From assembly GCF_963259705.1 (NCBI RefSeq), contig NC_081848.1, forward strand, positions 50,119,408 through 50,183,407: a DNA stretch of 64,000 nt, given 5' to 3'. Below, in pieces: positions 1 to 12,344 of the stretch. The first letter of the stretch is position 1. Each line of letters starts with the position of its first letter. The notes under the pieces are model-generated. The model searched no databases. It saw only the letters and a list, made by a program, of their open reading frames with translations, and was not told the DNA's origin. The stretch is from Myotis daubentonii. Its lineage: Eukaryota > Chordata > Mammalia > Chiroptera > Vespertilionidae. The position numbers and the translations under genes are program-made.

Positions 1-2096
1 TCGTGATCTATTCAAAATTCTCACTGGTAAACATTTTTGACTCATTCCCAATGGCAAAATGAAGTAGTTCTTGCTTTAGTTAAAGGAGGTGGTTAATAGA
101 TTTTTAAAACCTGAGTGCAGGGAATGAAAGGGACCATGGGGCGAGGCGGGCAGTGCATGTAAGGAGGGAAAGTAAGGGGAGGTTCTTCAGGACCACACTT
201 TCCTGGTGCCTGGAAGTCCAGGGAGGGGGTGGAGAGACAGGCAGGGTCACTTCAGACCTAAGAAGAAGCTCGGGCCAGGGTATAAATCAAGGTTCCAGCA
301 GGAACAGATGGTACACTCAACAGAGGAACTGCCACGGATATAATGTAATGAAGGCACAGTTCTCAGTGGTGTGGGTGGGTGCAAGGGCACCACAGGGATA
401 GTGTAGTTCCCTGAGGATGGTAACATGGAGCTGTTATCACTCCTAGGCCCAAACGGAGGAGAGGAGAGAGAAGTTACCAGAACCTAGAAGAGAAAAGTTA
501 TGTAGAGAAGGTTGACTTGAGAGAAGATTCAGGAAGGAAGGTTTGGGGGTAACGGTGAGTGGTGGTGAATAAATACCCTGACTTTACCCTCCCATCCTCT
601 TTCCATTCTTCTGCTGGGCCTGCCCACTGGCAGAACTCATCTGGAAGCCGGAGAACACAGGGAGCCCACCTAAACACTCCGTAAAGTCGGCTCTCAGAGG
701 GGGAGGAGACGGGTGGAGAGTACGTCTGGAGGGATAGAAGGAAGACCTTAGTACAGGAAGGATCTGCTCTCCAAGGTAATCTTACAAGTTATCAGGCTTG
801 GCGAGTCCATAGACATAGATGGGGAAACTACTAAAGTTTACTGATTCTTCCCATAGCAGCGGCGAGGGGCCAGGGTGACCAAGTTCTGAGCAGAGGCCAA
901 GGGCAGAATGCCCGGCTTCATGTGGAAACGGGACCAGAACACTGAGGCCAGGGAGACGATTCAGCACCTAAATTGGGTAAGAAGTGGGCTCCGCCTGAGC
1001 ATCCTGACACCATCCCTGTGGGGCCTGGGTTTCCAGTTGCCCATCAAGCAAAGTTGATGACCTGCTGCGCCCTCCAGGGGATTGGAGTTGAGGGAGAATT
1101 TGATAACTGATAAGATTTGGGCAATTAAACAAATGCAGTTAAGCATCTTACCCAGTCATCCACCCATCCATCCAACAACAAACAACCTCTAACGTGGTTC
1201 TGAGAAATGAGGCGAGAGAGCTATGACCCCTCCTGTCCTGGAAGATCAACAGCCAAGGTGGGGAAACTAACATATCAGGAAATAACAGCCCTAATCACAC
1301 TAATATAAGAATCGTCCCTTCTTCTTCCACTCGCCTACCCTGACTCTTGCTACCACGAGAACAGAAATGAAAACTCAGCACCTCCAGAGCCTTCCCTGGA
1401 TATGCAAAAGTGTGTGTGTGTGTGGGGGGGGAGGGTGGTGTTCAGCCTGCCGCATGGGCTTCCTGCCAAAGATGCACAGCTATTTCTCTCCTTGGATTGA
1501 ATGCACCGTGCTCTCTCAGGGCAGAGTGTAGCTCTGAATCAGCTGGCGTGCCAGGACCCAGGTTTCCTGAGGCTCAGGAGCAAGGCAAGGACAGCCAGGG
1601 AGCCAGTCACTACCCCCCTCTCCTCCACCCCTGTCCTTCGGGCCCAGCTCTGGTCTCCAGGGCAGGCTCCACAGACACAGCGGCCGCCCAGGCAATAGCT
1701 GAAATCAGTTCTACCCACTTAGCGGCTCTGCAGTGCTTGGGGGAGATGCCTGAGAGACGCGTGCACTTACTACCGGCACGGCTGTCATCAGAGCTGCTTA
1801 TTGCTCCAGCGTCTGGGAAAATCATAACAGAAACAGACAGCTGTTATTTAAAAAACCAACAATGAAGTGCATCCCCAGTGGTGCAACCGGAAAACAGGCG
1901 GATCACAGGGAGACTCGGCAGAGGATTCGCTCAGGGCGTCACCGGGACGCCTCAGGCGCCCAGCCAGCGGTGGACTGAACCTCACATAAAAGAGGGGAAC
2001 AGTTCAGTGCAGATGCCCCACATTAGCCTCCACAGGCCCAGCAGGCGCTGCTGTGTTTTCGGAGCCTGGAAGGTGCCGGGAAGAAACGATTCAGAA

Positions 2097-2318
2097 CTGT
2101 GGCTGTCAACAGGGGCAGTTTTGCCCATCAGGGGAATCTGACAATGCCTGGAGACATTTTTGACTGTCCTGGTGGGGGGTGGGGGGGTGGTGGCTGCTAC
2201 TGGCATCGAGTGGGTGGAGGCCAGGGCTGCTGCAGAGCATCCTACAATGCACAGATCGGCCCTCACGCCAAGAGTTACCGAGTCTGAAATGTCAGTAGTG
2301 CTGAGCTAGAGAGCCCTG
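2097..2318 (+). mobile_element. MER5A-like hAT-Charlie relic
   Basis: The segment follows the MER5A pattern from end to end: gcagttttgccc near the left end, cctggagacatttttgactg in the first half, ctactggcatcgagtgggtgg in the middle, gcatcctacaatgcacag in the second half, and a degraded gagccctg right end. Non-autonomous and old; point changes throughout and a G-rich expansion near 2175. Confidence 0.85.
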
Positions 2319-2334
2319 CCTTACACTGCTAACA

Positions 2335-2565
2335 ATAAAAGCAGAAACATTTAGCTCCTACTATGAGTCAGACATAACACAATTTATGTGCTTTATCCCG
2401 GGGAATCCTAAGAGTACCTCCAGGAGATGGGTGCTACTGTTACCCGCACCCTGTAGATGAGGACACTGAGGCACAGCGGAACTAAGGAACCTGTCCAGTG
2501 CGGCACAGGCGGAGGACAACAGCAGAGATTCAAACGAGGCCGTGCGACTCCAGAGCCACGCGTGA
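2335..2565 (+). repeat. MIR SINE relic
   Basis: Core-SINE pattern in plus orientation: a stretch like ctactatgagtcagac, then tagatgaggacactgaggca and a degraded copy of the loss-of-specificity tail (agagattcaaacgaggc). Adjacent to the MER5A relic. Confidence 0.7.
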
Positions 2566-3637
2566 CCTCTCACCTCACTCGCTTCCCTCCCTCGGGTCAC
2601 TCCCGGTCTCGCCCGGCAGGCTGGAGCAAAAGAGGCTGGAGGCTGGCTTGGAAGCTTCACTGAGATCCCTTTGAGCCATGAGGGGGCCTGTGCTGAGGGA
2701 GCAGCAGTGGGCCAGAGGGGACTTGGACTAAAAGGCCCATAACACAAGGCGGTACGAAGTGCTAAGAGTAGCATCCTTCCTGTAACTCACGTCAGAGGCG
2801 GAGGGCGGGTGTTACCCTGCCTGTGGATATTTTACAGACCCCTGGGCAGGAAAACCACGTCCCCAACCCCACAGCTCCCCCTCCACTGTAAATGATTGAT
2901 TCAGCGCCTTCTCCACACAGTCCATCCCGCTTGGCAGGCCTACAAACCCAGCTCTGCCTTTCATTCTGTTGCTCACAAGAGAAAGAGAGAAGCCACAGGC
3001 AAGGTGAAAGAACAAACATCCAGAGGCATTTTCCTCTCGCTCAGGCTGGGGGCAGAAGTGATGACTAATAGCCAAGCAGGACAGCCAGCCAGTAGCCCAC
3101 AGTGGGCTCCCCAGCCCCAACTTCAATGCACACTTCTGCCCTTGGGGCCTCAGAGCCAAGCCAGGCAGACCCCCAGGGCTGAGGTTCCTCAGCATCCCTC
3201 CTGCTTCTGGCAGAGACTGAGGTATGGCCTTGCACAGGAATCTCCCCTCACATGTATCAAACATCACCTCAGTGCCTGACTCTGCCACTGGAGAATGCAA
3301 GGGAGTGGAAGTTGGAAACAGGAAGTTAAAGCCATTCATCTGAGTGTTTACAAACTCCGTTGGTGGAGCATAAGCTAACCACGGTTTACTAAGCCTTAAG
3401 GCTCCCTCCTGGTGAAGGCCTCATGTTTTAGAGCAGCGCTTTTCACAGTTACGCAGTGGAGGTGGAAACTAGCCGTGTGAAGGAGACTTAGAGGAGCCTA
3501 GGGAGAAATGTAGAGACAGCACGTAGGACCCCCCGGTTCCAAGCCTCCCTCTCACTGTGGGGGGACAGCTGGATCCCCTACTTATTTTTATGGCTCTGAT
3601 GAGAGTGGCCAACAGGTTGGGAAGCACCAACAGGTTA

Positions 3638-3806
3638 GGAGAATGGTTCTCAAATGTGGCCTGTATCACCTGGGGACTTGTTAGGAATGTACATTGTGCA
3701 CCCATCAACACAGACCTACTGAATCAGAAACTCTGAGAGTCCAGGGATCTGTGCTTTAACAGGCCCTCCAGGTAAGTCTGACGGAGGGGAACACCTGAGA
3801 ACCGCT
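3638..3806 (+). mobile_element. MER20-like hAT-Charlie relic
   Basis: Begins gaatggttctcaaatgtggc and ends acacctgagaaccgctg, so the ends are inverted (ggttctca / tgagaacc). The middle has the MER20-typical ctactgaatcagaaactctg and cctggggacttgttagga. No clear 8-bp target duplication remains. Confidence 0.8.
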
Positions 3807-4644
3807 GGTCCAGGAGCAAGGTGGCCTGCTGGAGTAGAGAAGGTGGGCTTCCGAGTCAGGTGGGTCTCCACCCTCACTTCCCGGCTGGGAGCCACGCTGG
3901 GCCTTGGTTTCCTGGTCTGTAAGGAGCAGTGAGGACTGATATACTGACAGCTCCTAGCCTGGCCACAGGAGCTGCAGGGCAAGCACAAGGCAGCAGGGAC
4001 AGGGGTGCTCACAGGAGGGCAGAGAAGACCCAGCGGAGAGGGTTCAGCGGGGTGATTGGGCCTGGTCCCAGGTATGACTGGCCAGGAGGCCTGTGGATAA
4101 GGAATCACGGAAATAGCAGGCAGGGTGAGGGCACAGTGACAGAGGGCATGGGGGGGGGGGCGGGAAGCACAGCCTTGCTTATTACATTTCATTAGTGTGG
4201 TGGCTGTGACACCCATATTATGTGCTAGCAATGGGCTCTTCGTCCTCTTTACCAAGAATGAGCTACTGCTGGCTCCCTGCAGTCAGGGCGGGCTGATTTA
4301 GGGGCTTGGTTTCTGGTCACTGACCCCTGGACACAGAGGTTAGCTATCATGCTGAGGGCCACAGGGCACTGATGCTAAATCAGGAATGAAGGGGCGTTAT
4401 TTCCCAAACGATCCATGTTCACTAACCACAGAACCAGTTGGATACAGGGGACTGGAAACATTGCTAAACCTTCTGCTTGCTGTAACTATGAAGGAGCAGA
4501 AAGGTGGAACCAGGCCCTAGCTCAGGGCTCCGCTCCGCTCCACCTCCCACCCCCATGAGCCCATTTCCCTGGTGGGGGAATAGACAGGCTAAGCACCAGG
4601 CTTGGGAGAGAGGTTTATAACTGGCACTCAGCCCATGCTCAGTG

Positions 4645-4790
4645 GTGGATCCACTTTAATTCAGCAAACACTCCTTGTGCCCTCCAGGGTGCAGCCTGAG
4701 CTGGACATTGGGGTGCAGAGAGGAGCCAGACATGCCCTCCCTGGAGGAGCTCTCGGCGTGGTGGGAGACAGTCCTGCAGAGGGTGAGGGA
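4645..4790 (-). repeat. L2-like relic (antisense)
   Basis: Pattern of the antisense L2 3' region: attcagcaaacactccttgtg, then gacattggggtgcagagagg and ctggaggagctctcgg, matching the family's 'feeding to stable total, promote loss of gene product' end only loosely. Low divergence is not expected; the call rests on pattern order. Confidence 0.4.
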
Positions 4791-6369
4791 CCAGCCTCAG
4801 GGCCAGGCTTAGAGCAGACTATGGGGGTGGAAAGATGGGGTGTGGGGGTGATGTGAAGAGTTTGGACAGCACCCTCTGGAAGCAGGAGCTGTGACTTCAG
4901 TTGTGACTGTCCCTCCTCTCATCAGCACATCTGAGAGGCCCTCAGAGTCTTTTGAGTCAAAGGGTCTTGGAAAGTCTAACTTTCGTTTAAGGGCCTCTGA
5001 AAGTGTCTAGCTTTTGTTTACAAGATAAGGAAACACCTCACTCACGCACATACCAGTGTGCTTTCTTCAGGGGGTGAAAGCTAGTGAGGCTGGGGGTTCA
5101 CACCGCCTTGGAAAGCCCCGGGGAGAAGGTGAGTAGTAAACCTTAGCCAGCATTAGGGTATGAGCGGAGAGGATGAGGACTGCAGAGAAAGCTCGTTATG
5201 GGGAGGTAACGTGGTTCAGGATAAGAGCAAGGGCCCTGGCCTGGGATCACTGGCTGAGCCCTGTTTTCCTGCAGCCTCCTGTGTCTCTCTCTAGGGGGCA
5301 GTGCTTCCCAACTGCCCCACCCTGGGCCTTAGCCCTCATCTAGGCTCTGCAGCAGCATCTGCTCCCCCCCCACCCCCCTTCCTCCTGCTCTTGGCCTGCT
5401 CTCCGAAAGATTAGCCTGGCTGCCGGACACAGGTGCTTGTCTTTGTAGCTCTCTCCAGCAGAGCCCTCTGCCAAGCCACGGCTACTCCAGAGAGACATGT
5501 GCCGCCAAGGGAGGTCGCAGAGGAGGCCCAATCCCAGTGATGGCCAAGGTGGTGGGTCGGGGCCCAGCCACTGAGAACTGGCCTCGTCACGGGGAAGAAG
5601 GTGTGCACCGATGGGTGCTGCTGTCGGACAAGATGAGAGGGTGCCAACCAGGGACTGGGGCAGGCAGCTGTGAGGTCATTGCACTTGGCCTTCGATGTTT
5701 AACAACACCCATCCCCTCCGAGGATGGCTCTGACCAAGGGTGGGCCCCAAATAGTCTGTGTTCTGTGACTCTAGACACCCACTGGTGAGAGTGGAGCTAT
5801 AAGAGGCCAAGGCTCTCTCTTCCCAGGAATTTCTAATATGAAATCAAGAGAGACGAGATGAGGCCACTCTGCAGCTCAGCCATGTCCAGCTGGATAAGGT
5901 CCATGAGCTTTCATGCTGAGGCAGCTGGAGCTGACGCCCTCCTGCCTGCACCAGCCAACCCTCCCTTTGCGTCTACAAAAGGCTTCGCCCCAGGTTTCGT
6001 CTTTGTTTTTAGCATAAGCTGCCCACATTTATTTCAGTTCTTCTGGTTGTTAACCCCTCCCCTGAAATGACACATTCATTTCAGTTCCTGGTTCATCTGG
6101 AACTTATCTTCAAGAAACCTCAAACACCTGCCGTCTGCTGCTGGGTCCCCTTTGGGCCCCGATGTTGGAAGGTGCTGCTCGAAGCCCTTCAGAGCTGCCT
6201 GCTTGTCTGCCGTCAGCTGGGTCTACTCCCTGACAAACAGCGAAGACGGAGCCTATCGAGTGCACGGAGGAAAACATGCTCTGACATCCCCCTTTTCCAA
6301 ACACAACAGGCTGCGAAGCCTGCATCGATGTGACAGTCAGTGCAGGCGCCCTGACTAATCTGGGCGATT

Positions 6370-6720
6370 GATCCGCTGCCTGTCCCAGGAGGCCCCTTCT
6401 GTGCTCCCCTCCCGACTGAGCTATTGCACGTCCCACATCCCCTCGTCGCTGGTGTGAGACTTGGCACGTGTCTGTCACTATGATATGTGAGTGGGAGAGA
6501 CAGGTGTCGTTTCCAATCAGAAGCTTTAAGAGCTCTCATGTGAACGACAGTTGGCCTGGCAGTGTCCCAGATGGGGGCTGCGCCTTTGGTCCCCCAAAAA
6601 GAGGAGACACAGTGCTGAAGCTGGGCCATCTGAGCATGAAGCATGAGCAAGAAATAAGCTTGACTTGTTTTAAGCCACTGCGATTTAGGGATCATCAGTC
6701 TAAGCGGAATGATGAAGAAA
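6370..6720 (+). repeat. MaLR-type LTR relic (3' part)
   Basis: The end of this block, gagcaagaaataagcttgac followed by ttgttttaagccactgcgat, is the typical polyadenylation-signal and downstream region of MaLR (MLT1-like) LTRs in plus orientation. The left boundary is uncertain. Confidence 0.5.
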
Positions 6721-6724
6721 TCGA

Positions 6725-7085
6725 TTCTAGATGAGGAGTGGTGCCAAACCTCACACTGGGGGGCTTTGACTTTGGGGCTGGAATGTGGGTGATGAGGAAC
6801 TAACTCTGAACGCTGGAAAGGTGGTGACCTCTTTTATGTAGGGGCAAAACCACTGGAAAAACTGTTGCCTGCAACAACTCAGGAGGCTGACAGCATGGCA
6901 AACGAGCTGTGCTTTCGATGAGCATGCCTTTGGGACTGTCGGCCGCTTTGACAAGGCGCTGCAAGAGGAAGATAAGGCGGGGAAACACTTGGACACGTCG
7001 CCTGACTCAGAAGTGTTTGTTGTTATAAGCCACTTGGACTTTGAGGTCGTCTGTTACTGGAACATAATGGAGCCTGAACTGACTG
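6725..7085 (+). repeat. Second MaLR-type LTR-like tail
   Basis: Contains tttgttgttataagccactt and then ctgttactggaacataatgg, the same LTR-tail pattern as the block just left of it. It may be a second insertion or a tandem part of the same one; boundaries are approximate. Confidence 0.4.
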
Positions 7086-7239
7086 ACCATCTAGCATGCT
7101 CCCTCACCAAATAATACACAAAATAGAACCACAGAATGGGATGCGTGCTCTTAAGGAAAAGTATGAGGGAACTGGGAACTGCATGCCAAAGGGACTTGAC
7201 CTTGTGGGGGCAGAGGGAAGGGGGTTGATTCAAGAGACT

Positions 7240-7425
7240 GACTCTGGATCTAAATTGCCTAATTCAAGTCCCCACCCTCAGTCATTTGCTCTGTGACTAG
7301 GGACCGCTACTTGGCCATTCATGCTCTCAATGTTCTCTTCTTTAAAAGCAGGAGACAGTAATGGTCCCTACCTCACAGGGCTGTCAGGGAATCATACAGA
7401 CTTAGTGGTGGTTACTGTTAGCTTA
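7240..7425 (+). repeat. MIR SINE relic
   Basis: Plus-strand MIR order: a degraded 'tgtgtgacc' segment (gctctgtgactaggg), a 'cctcatctgtaaaat' equivalent (ttctttaaaagcaggag), then ggtccctacctcacagggct, the most conserved part. Confidence 0.6.
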
Positions 7426-7892
7426 GTATGTTCTTTTGACACTGGTCACTGCCCCCTAGGCTCCAAGTTCCAGAGGGAAGGGACCATGCTTATCTTGCTC
7501 ACTATTGTATATACTATCTAACCCACTGCTTCATGCATACATACCCTCATAATGTATTGGTTGATTAAATGAATGTGTTAAGAAGCTATACCAGGGACAC
7601 TGAACTTCAGCTCAGAAGGCCCTCCTTGGTACCTGTTTCATACCTCTTACTCCAAGACTCCTCTACACTTCTCTCTGCCCAAGGTTTGGACCAGTGTTTT
7701 CGGCACCACCCTCCAGAGAGCCCTGAGGATTAACAGCTTGGATAGAACAAGATCCTCTCTGCTGCACAAGATTCTTAATATTTACCTCCAGGACACAGTC
7801 TGTGCCAGGGCTAACCCTGTGAGCAGTGAGGGAGCTCAATGTCTTGCTGGCACATCACAACTGTTTTTCTGCACTGAATTAAGAAGAGCTTA

Positions 7893-8108
7893 GCCTGGCT
7901 GGTGTGTCTCAGTGGTTGAGCATCAACCCATGAACCAAGAGATCACCTGTTCGATTCCCTGTCAGGGAACATGCTGGGGTTTCAGGCTCAATCCCCAGTA
8001 GGGGGAGTGCTGGAGGCAGTTGATCAATGTTTCTCTTTCAGCAATGTTTCTATCTCTCTATCCTCTCCCTTCCCCTCTCTCTAAAATCAATAAAAACATT
8101 TTTTTAAA
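7893..8108 (+). mobile_element. Ves SINE
   Basis: tRNA-derived SINE of vesper bats. Starts gcctggctggtgtgtctcag, carries the tRNA-like gttcgattccctgtcaggg region and cccagtagggggagtgct, and ends in aaaatcaataaaaac plus an A-rich tail. It is flanked by a 12-bp perfect target duplication, aagaagagctta, at 7881-7892 and 8109-8120, as expected for L1-driven retroposition. Confidence 0.95.
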
Positions 8109-8534
8109 AAGAAGAGCTTAGAATGTTCCCAGGGTGTGTGTGTGCATGTGTGGGTATGTGTTTAACAGAGATTTTAACATAAGCTTGATGGGGCTCTGGA
8201 CTCATCAGCAATCTCAGTGAGCAGAAAGATGGGGAAAGAACTTGGTAATAATCCTGCAGGTTAAGATCCAGCAGGGAGAAGTTAGCCCAGAAAAACAGAC
8301 TTCATGGGGATGAAATATTGGTGCCTGATTTTAATTTGTAAATATTTTTTTTGCCTGTTTCCAGATCACCTCTAGCTCCATCTCTCTCTTCCCCAAGAAA
8401 AGGGTCCAGCTCACGTCTTTATGGATGTCATGGACTCAGAGCAATGCCAGATGGCTGCGCTGTGACAGAGAAAGTGTTAGAAAACTAAAGGACATTCTTT
8501 TTAGGGATTCCTTTTCTTGCCATACCACAAGGTA

Positions 8535-8590
8535 GGTGCTCAATAAATACGTTTGGGTGAATGAATGAATGAATGAATGAGCGAGTAAAT
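8535..8590 (+). repeat. L2-like 3' end with (GAAT)n
   Basis: ggtgctcaataaatacgttt followed by repeated tgaatgaatgaatgaatga is the 3' end of a LINE2 copy in plus orientation, where the short tandem repeat is part of the element's own tail. Confidence 0.65.
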
Positions 8591-8627
8591 GAAATAATAC
8601 AACGTGAATGTAATAGGACATTATGAT

Positions 8628-9110
8628 AGATTATAAAAATGGCCCCAGAGTTCCCCATCTTTGCACGCAAACCACTTTGCAATGTAGTTCCTCCTTTCAA
8701 AGGATCTACTTTCTCTCCTCTGAGTCTGGGCTTGGCCATATGACTTACTTTGGTCAATGGCAACATTTCCACAGCAAATGCGACACAGCAGAGACCTGGA
8801 AAGCACTCACGCAGTAGCACTGGCCCTTTCTCGCTGCCCTTAGAAACCCCGCTCACACCATCATGGGAAGCAGCCTGGGCGAGCCTGTCGGGTGGTGAAG
8901 CCCAGGAAGTTCCCTCATTGCGGCTGACAGCCAGCCTCCGGAAGCCACTCAGCGCTGACCAGCAGTGGCTACCGATGCCTGAGCCATCCCAGCTGAGACT
9001 GGCAGAGGGAAGGGCCAGCCCAGCCCAGCCCAGATTGCTGATGCATAGACTCTTGAGCTAAATTAATGGATGTGTCGTAACTTACTAAATTTTGGGGATA
9101 GCTCGGCGTG
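8628..9110 (+). repeat. MaLR-type LTR relic
   Basis: The order of motifs follows the MLT1-like LTR: gagtctgggcttggccatatgact... and ctttggtcaatgg near the left, repeated cagcccagcccagcc, then catagactcttgagc and a degraded 'ttgttttaagccactaagttttgggg' tail near 9080-9100. A 15-bp cagcccagcccagcc run is internal. Confidence 0.6.
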
Positions 9111-9244
9111 TAGCAAACGTGTGCTGTTGCAGGTGGCTCATTTCACAGGTGTGCTTGTAAAATATAAGGTACAGGGTGTAGGTGCTCAGCAAATTGCTAC
9201 TCCCTTTCCCCCCCTCCTGATTGAAGAAAATAGCATAAATAATT

Positions 9245-9490
9245 ATAATAATGATAATATATCCCACATAATGAGCTATAACTAAATGCCAGGGAGGCTA
9301 AGTGCTTTATAACTACACTTATTTAATCCTCAAAATAACCCTAAATAAAGTGGGGTAATATGATCTGCCTTTTTAGATGAGAAAACAGAGTTAGATAGAT
9401 GTAAATGAATGGGTAGCAAGTGGCAGAGCTGGGAACTGAACTCAGGTCATCTGGCTCCAAACCCAGCTCTCAACTACTACAGCACCTCGC
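9245..9490 (+). repeat. MIR SINE relic
   Basis: Plus-strand MIR: gtgctttataactacactta, then tttttagatgagaaaacagag, aagtggcagagctgggaact and the downstream gctccaaacccagctctc. Fairly complete. Confidence 0.75.
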
Positions 9491-9584
9491 TTCTTACTAA
9501 AGAAAGAAAGGACCCGCCCCTTCTCCCTGCGCCCCCACTCCTGAGGAGCTCTTCCCACGCTGCCTTTACTCCACACATCCTGTG

Positions 9585-9745
9585 ATTCCTTTAAGGTCTA
9601 GGTGCAGCGCTTCCTCCAGGAAGGCCTCCCTGACCTCTCAAAGTCACTGTGACCCAGCCTCTTTTCTCCTTGGCAGCAGGGACTCTGTTCCCTTCCCCTG
9701 GCAGAGTAGAGCTTCCAGAGCCCTGCTGATCCTGGGCTGAATGCA
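9585..9745 (+). repeat. L2-like relic
   Basis: ttcctccaggaaggcctccc then tgacctctcaaagtcactgt follows the conserved L2 3' region, with a later gcagggactctgttcccttc segment. Plus orientation, old. Confidence 0.55.
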
Positions 9746-9949
9746 GTGTGACACGATGGGGAAGCAGTTCAGTTATGAGGACGAAACGAGCTTTGGAAGT
9801 GGTTGCTTTGTCCTGAGCACAAAAGCTGGGAAGCGCGGGTGATTGCAATGGCCATGGTACAGAGATGCGGTTCCCCCAACCGGATTCTGCCACCTCTTTT
9901 CTCCCAACCTCCCAGTTCCCATGGGCCCTATGCGTGTACATAACATTTG

Positions 9950-11500
9950 ATTTTTGTTGTCTTTACGGGGCTCTCGCGTCCTCTCTGAACTCCTGATAGG
10001 CTTTGCTCTTCCCCTGGCTCATCTTCCCTTGCTTGCCCTCTCTCACGAGCCTTCCCTTGAGTCTTCTGAAACTGCCTATCAAACTCACAGTCTCTTTCAA
10101 GGACAGCCCTTTCTCACCAAAAGGGACTCCTCCTGCCCCCGCCGAAATGGCTCTTCCTGGAGGACACTGCCACTATTGTGTGCCTTGAATCTGCTGGCTC
10201 AGCCACCGGGGACACAAACTGGAGCTGACACTCCTCTCCATGCAGCACCCCTACTCCACCTCAGCTCCTCCATCCCCGTATACAAATACCTCCTCCTTAA
10301 GCCTCTGAGGTCAGACACCACCACACTCTGCCCACTCTGTTCTTCTCACCCAGTGCGTCCACCAAGGTCTTTGGCGCCAGGCTCAGAGCGTCCTCTGCAT
10401 TCCACTGGGCAATACTTCAGGGTGGCAGATAATGAACGACCTAACCTGCACCATGGCCTCTGTGCCAGGGAGGGACACCGTAGCCACCCACCTGCAGACC
10501 CCAGCTCTCAGTGCCTGGAACTGCTGGGCCCCTGAAGTTCCATCCTTCATTCCCTACTTTCACCCAACTACCTATGAACCTTGCCTGCTCACTCCCTTAC
10601 TTCCCAAATGCCTGCTCATCAAAGGCCTTTGGAATAACAACCTTTCTTCCTTTCCTCCCACACTTTCACCTCCCTCTGGCACTTCCATGTCCCTAGAAGG
10701 GCTGTACCCAAATTCCTTCAACTACCCCCTTGCCAGCTCCATCAAGTCTGCAATTCCTATTCTTTTTGTGTTCAACACCCTATACATTTCACCTCTGCAG
10801 CCTCGTTGGCTTTCCCCACACCGTTCCCTGGATCGCTCACCAAGAAAATCATGAAACTGGGCAAGTCAGACCCACCACAAACTCCTGGTCTTCAGCTTTG
10901 TCTGGGCCCCTCCACACCACCTTTCAGCCTGCACAGCCTCTGCGTCCATTCCCTTCAGTGGGTTTCTAAAGCTTCTCTCCTCAGACATAACAGATCCCTC
11001 AGGCTCTACTTGCAAGGCAGCCTGGAAACCAGTTCCTCTGAACCTCCCTCATCCCGCCCAGGCCTCAGAGGCAGAACGTCTCACTGGGCTTGGACTGCAT
11101 CCTCTCCTGTCCTTGCCCTGGTTCCCACCCCCAGAATGTCGTTTCATTCTCTCCCCGACCTCCTTTGCTACTGAGTTCTTTCTCTCAGCTTCAAAACATG
11201 CTTCCTGATTGCTCTCCTTGAAAAGCAAATCTGATCACACTTTCTATCAACTCTGAACCGCTCCCAATGGTCAGCCCCTTTCTCTATCCCTTCATTGTAA
11301 ACTCTGGGGAGAGTTGGGGAAGAGGAGCCTACACCCACTGACCCTACTTCCTCACTCACCTCCCTGGATGGAAGTGCTCTTGCTACCCCATCTTCCCAGA
11401 CATTCCACAACTACTGCACATATCATGGGTGAACCTTGCCACCCTAGGGCCCCCGGAGGGACTGAGATGGGGAAGACGGGCTCAGTCCATTTTGTGACCA
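9950..11500. other. Pyrimidine-rich block, unrecognised
   Basis: A stretch of about 1.5 kb with strong C+T bias on the plus strand and, because of that bias, unusually long open frames (193 codons at 9954-10535, 140 codons at 10432-10854). The frames lack a recognisable domain and show biased composition (Leu, Pro, Ser). The right part (11180-11290, gcaaatctgatcacactttc) resembles L2, so the block may be an old LINE copy. I cannot name it with confidence. Confidence 0.4.
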
Positions 11501-12165
11501 CTTAAAAGGCTTTACTTTTCCATGAATTTACTCAGTCCTTTACCCAACACGCATTTATTAAGCATCTATAATGCCCCAAGCAAATGTGATTCAATGACTT
11601 CTGAACAGCCCAGAATATTCCAAGGAGCTCAAGATACTGCAGAGACGTAAATGTGTTCTGTAGCCCAGTTCTACAAGAATTAAGACCAGCATGTCCTTTT
11701 TCCTGCAGAAAAAAAATGTTATAAAATTTTCTTTTTAAGTGTGTCCTTCACCCGAGCCAACCTCTCCTCCCACACGTGTTCCTGCATTTAATGGTGTATT
11801 TCTGAGCAAGAAAAGAAATAAAGCTGTTCTGGTGATTGATTTAGAGGGCCCAGCACTGCTAAAATTTCCAGTCTTACACAGTGCTAACCTCAAGGACTCC
11901 ATAAGGTGCTATGCTGGCAGGACTGACGCGCAGCGAGAAACAGATTTCAGCGGCCGGGGCAGAGGCAGTGTGGTGACAATGGAGTTAGGTGGGAAAATCA
12001 AATCTAACAATCCATTTATGCCCATCATATATTCTGAACACATCTACTTAGGAACTCTCTTGAAATAAACAAGCACATCCTTAAGGGGCCCTGATAGAAA
12101 TACCATTCAGACTTCCCACTCCAGGCCACTAGCCATTCCCAAATCCCAGATCCTGTTTCTTAGGT

Positions 12166-12344
12166 GCCTTCGTTGTCACATTCTCAGCGAGGGGTGGTCC
12201 CACCCACTCCAGGGCACCTTTGGAAATGCATGGGGATGTCTGGGTCCCACATGGACACTACAGCTGGTCAGGGTCCAGGGATGCTAAACACAGCGAGTAG
12301 GACAGTCCCACACGATGAAGAACTGCCCCACCCTACATGTCACT
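12166..12344 (+). mobile_element. MER5A-like hAT-Charlie relic
   Basis: Degraded second copy: ctccagggcacctttggaaa, ggatgtctggg, gtccagggatgctaaacaca and gaagaactgccccaccctac align in order with the MER5A pattern. Terminal repeats are not preserved well enough to define a target duplication. Confidence 0.7.

Noticed and set aside
2812..3339. 175-codon minus-strand open frame as a GALNT18 exon
   Set aside because: No CLD, CHG or QxW lectin motifs, and no proper splice borders.
3716..4255. 179-codon minus-strand open frame
   Set aside because: Overlaps a MER20 relic at its left end, with no family similarity or splice signals that join it to the gene.
7893..8108. tRNA gene
   Set aside because: tRNA-like boxes are present but belong to the Ves SINE; there is no cloverleaf or anticodon arm of a real tRNA.
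9954..10535. 193-codon plus-strand open frame
   Set aside because: Biased Leu/Pro/Ser composition in a pyrimidine-rich block, no domain, no start context or splice logic; chance frame.
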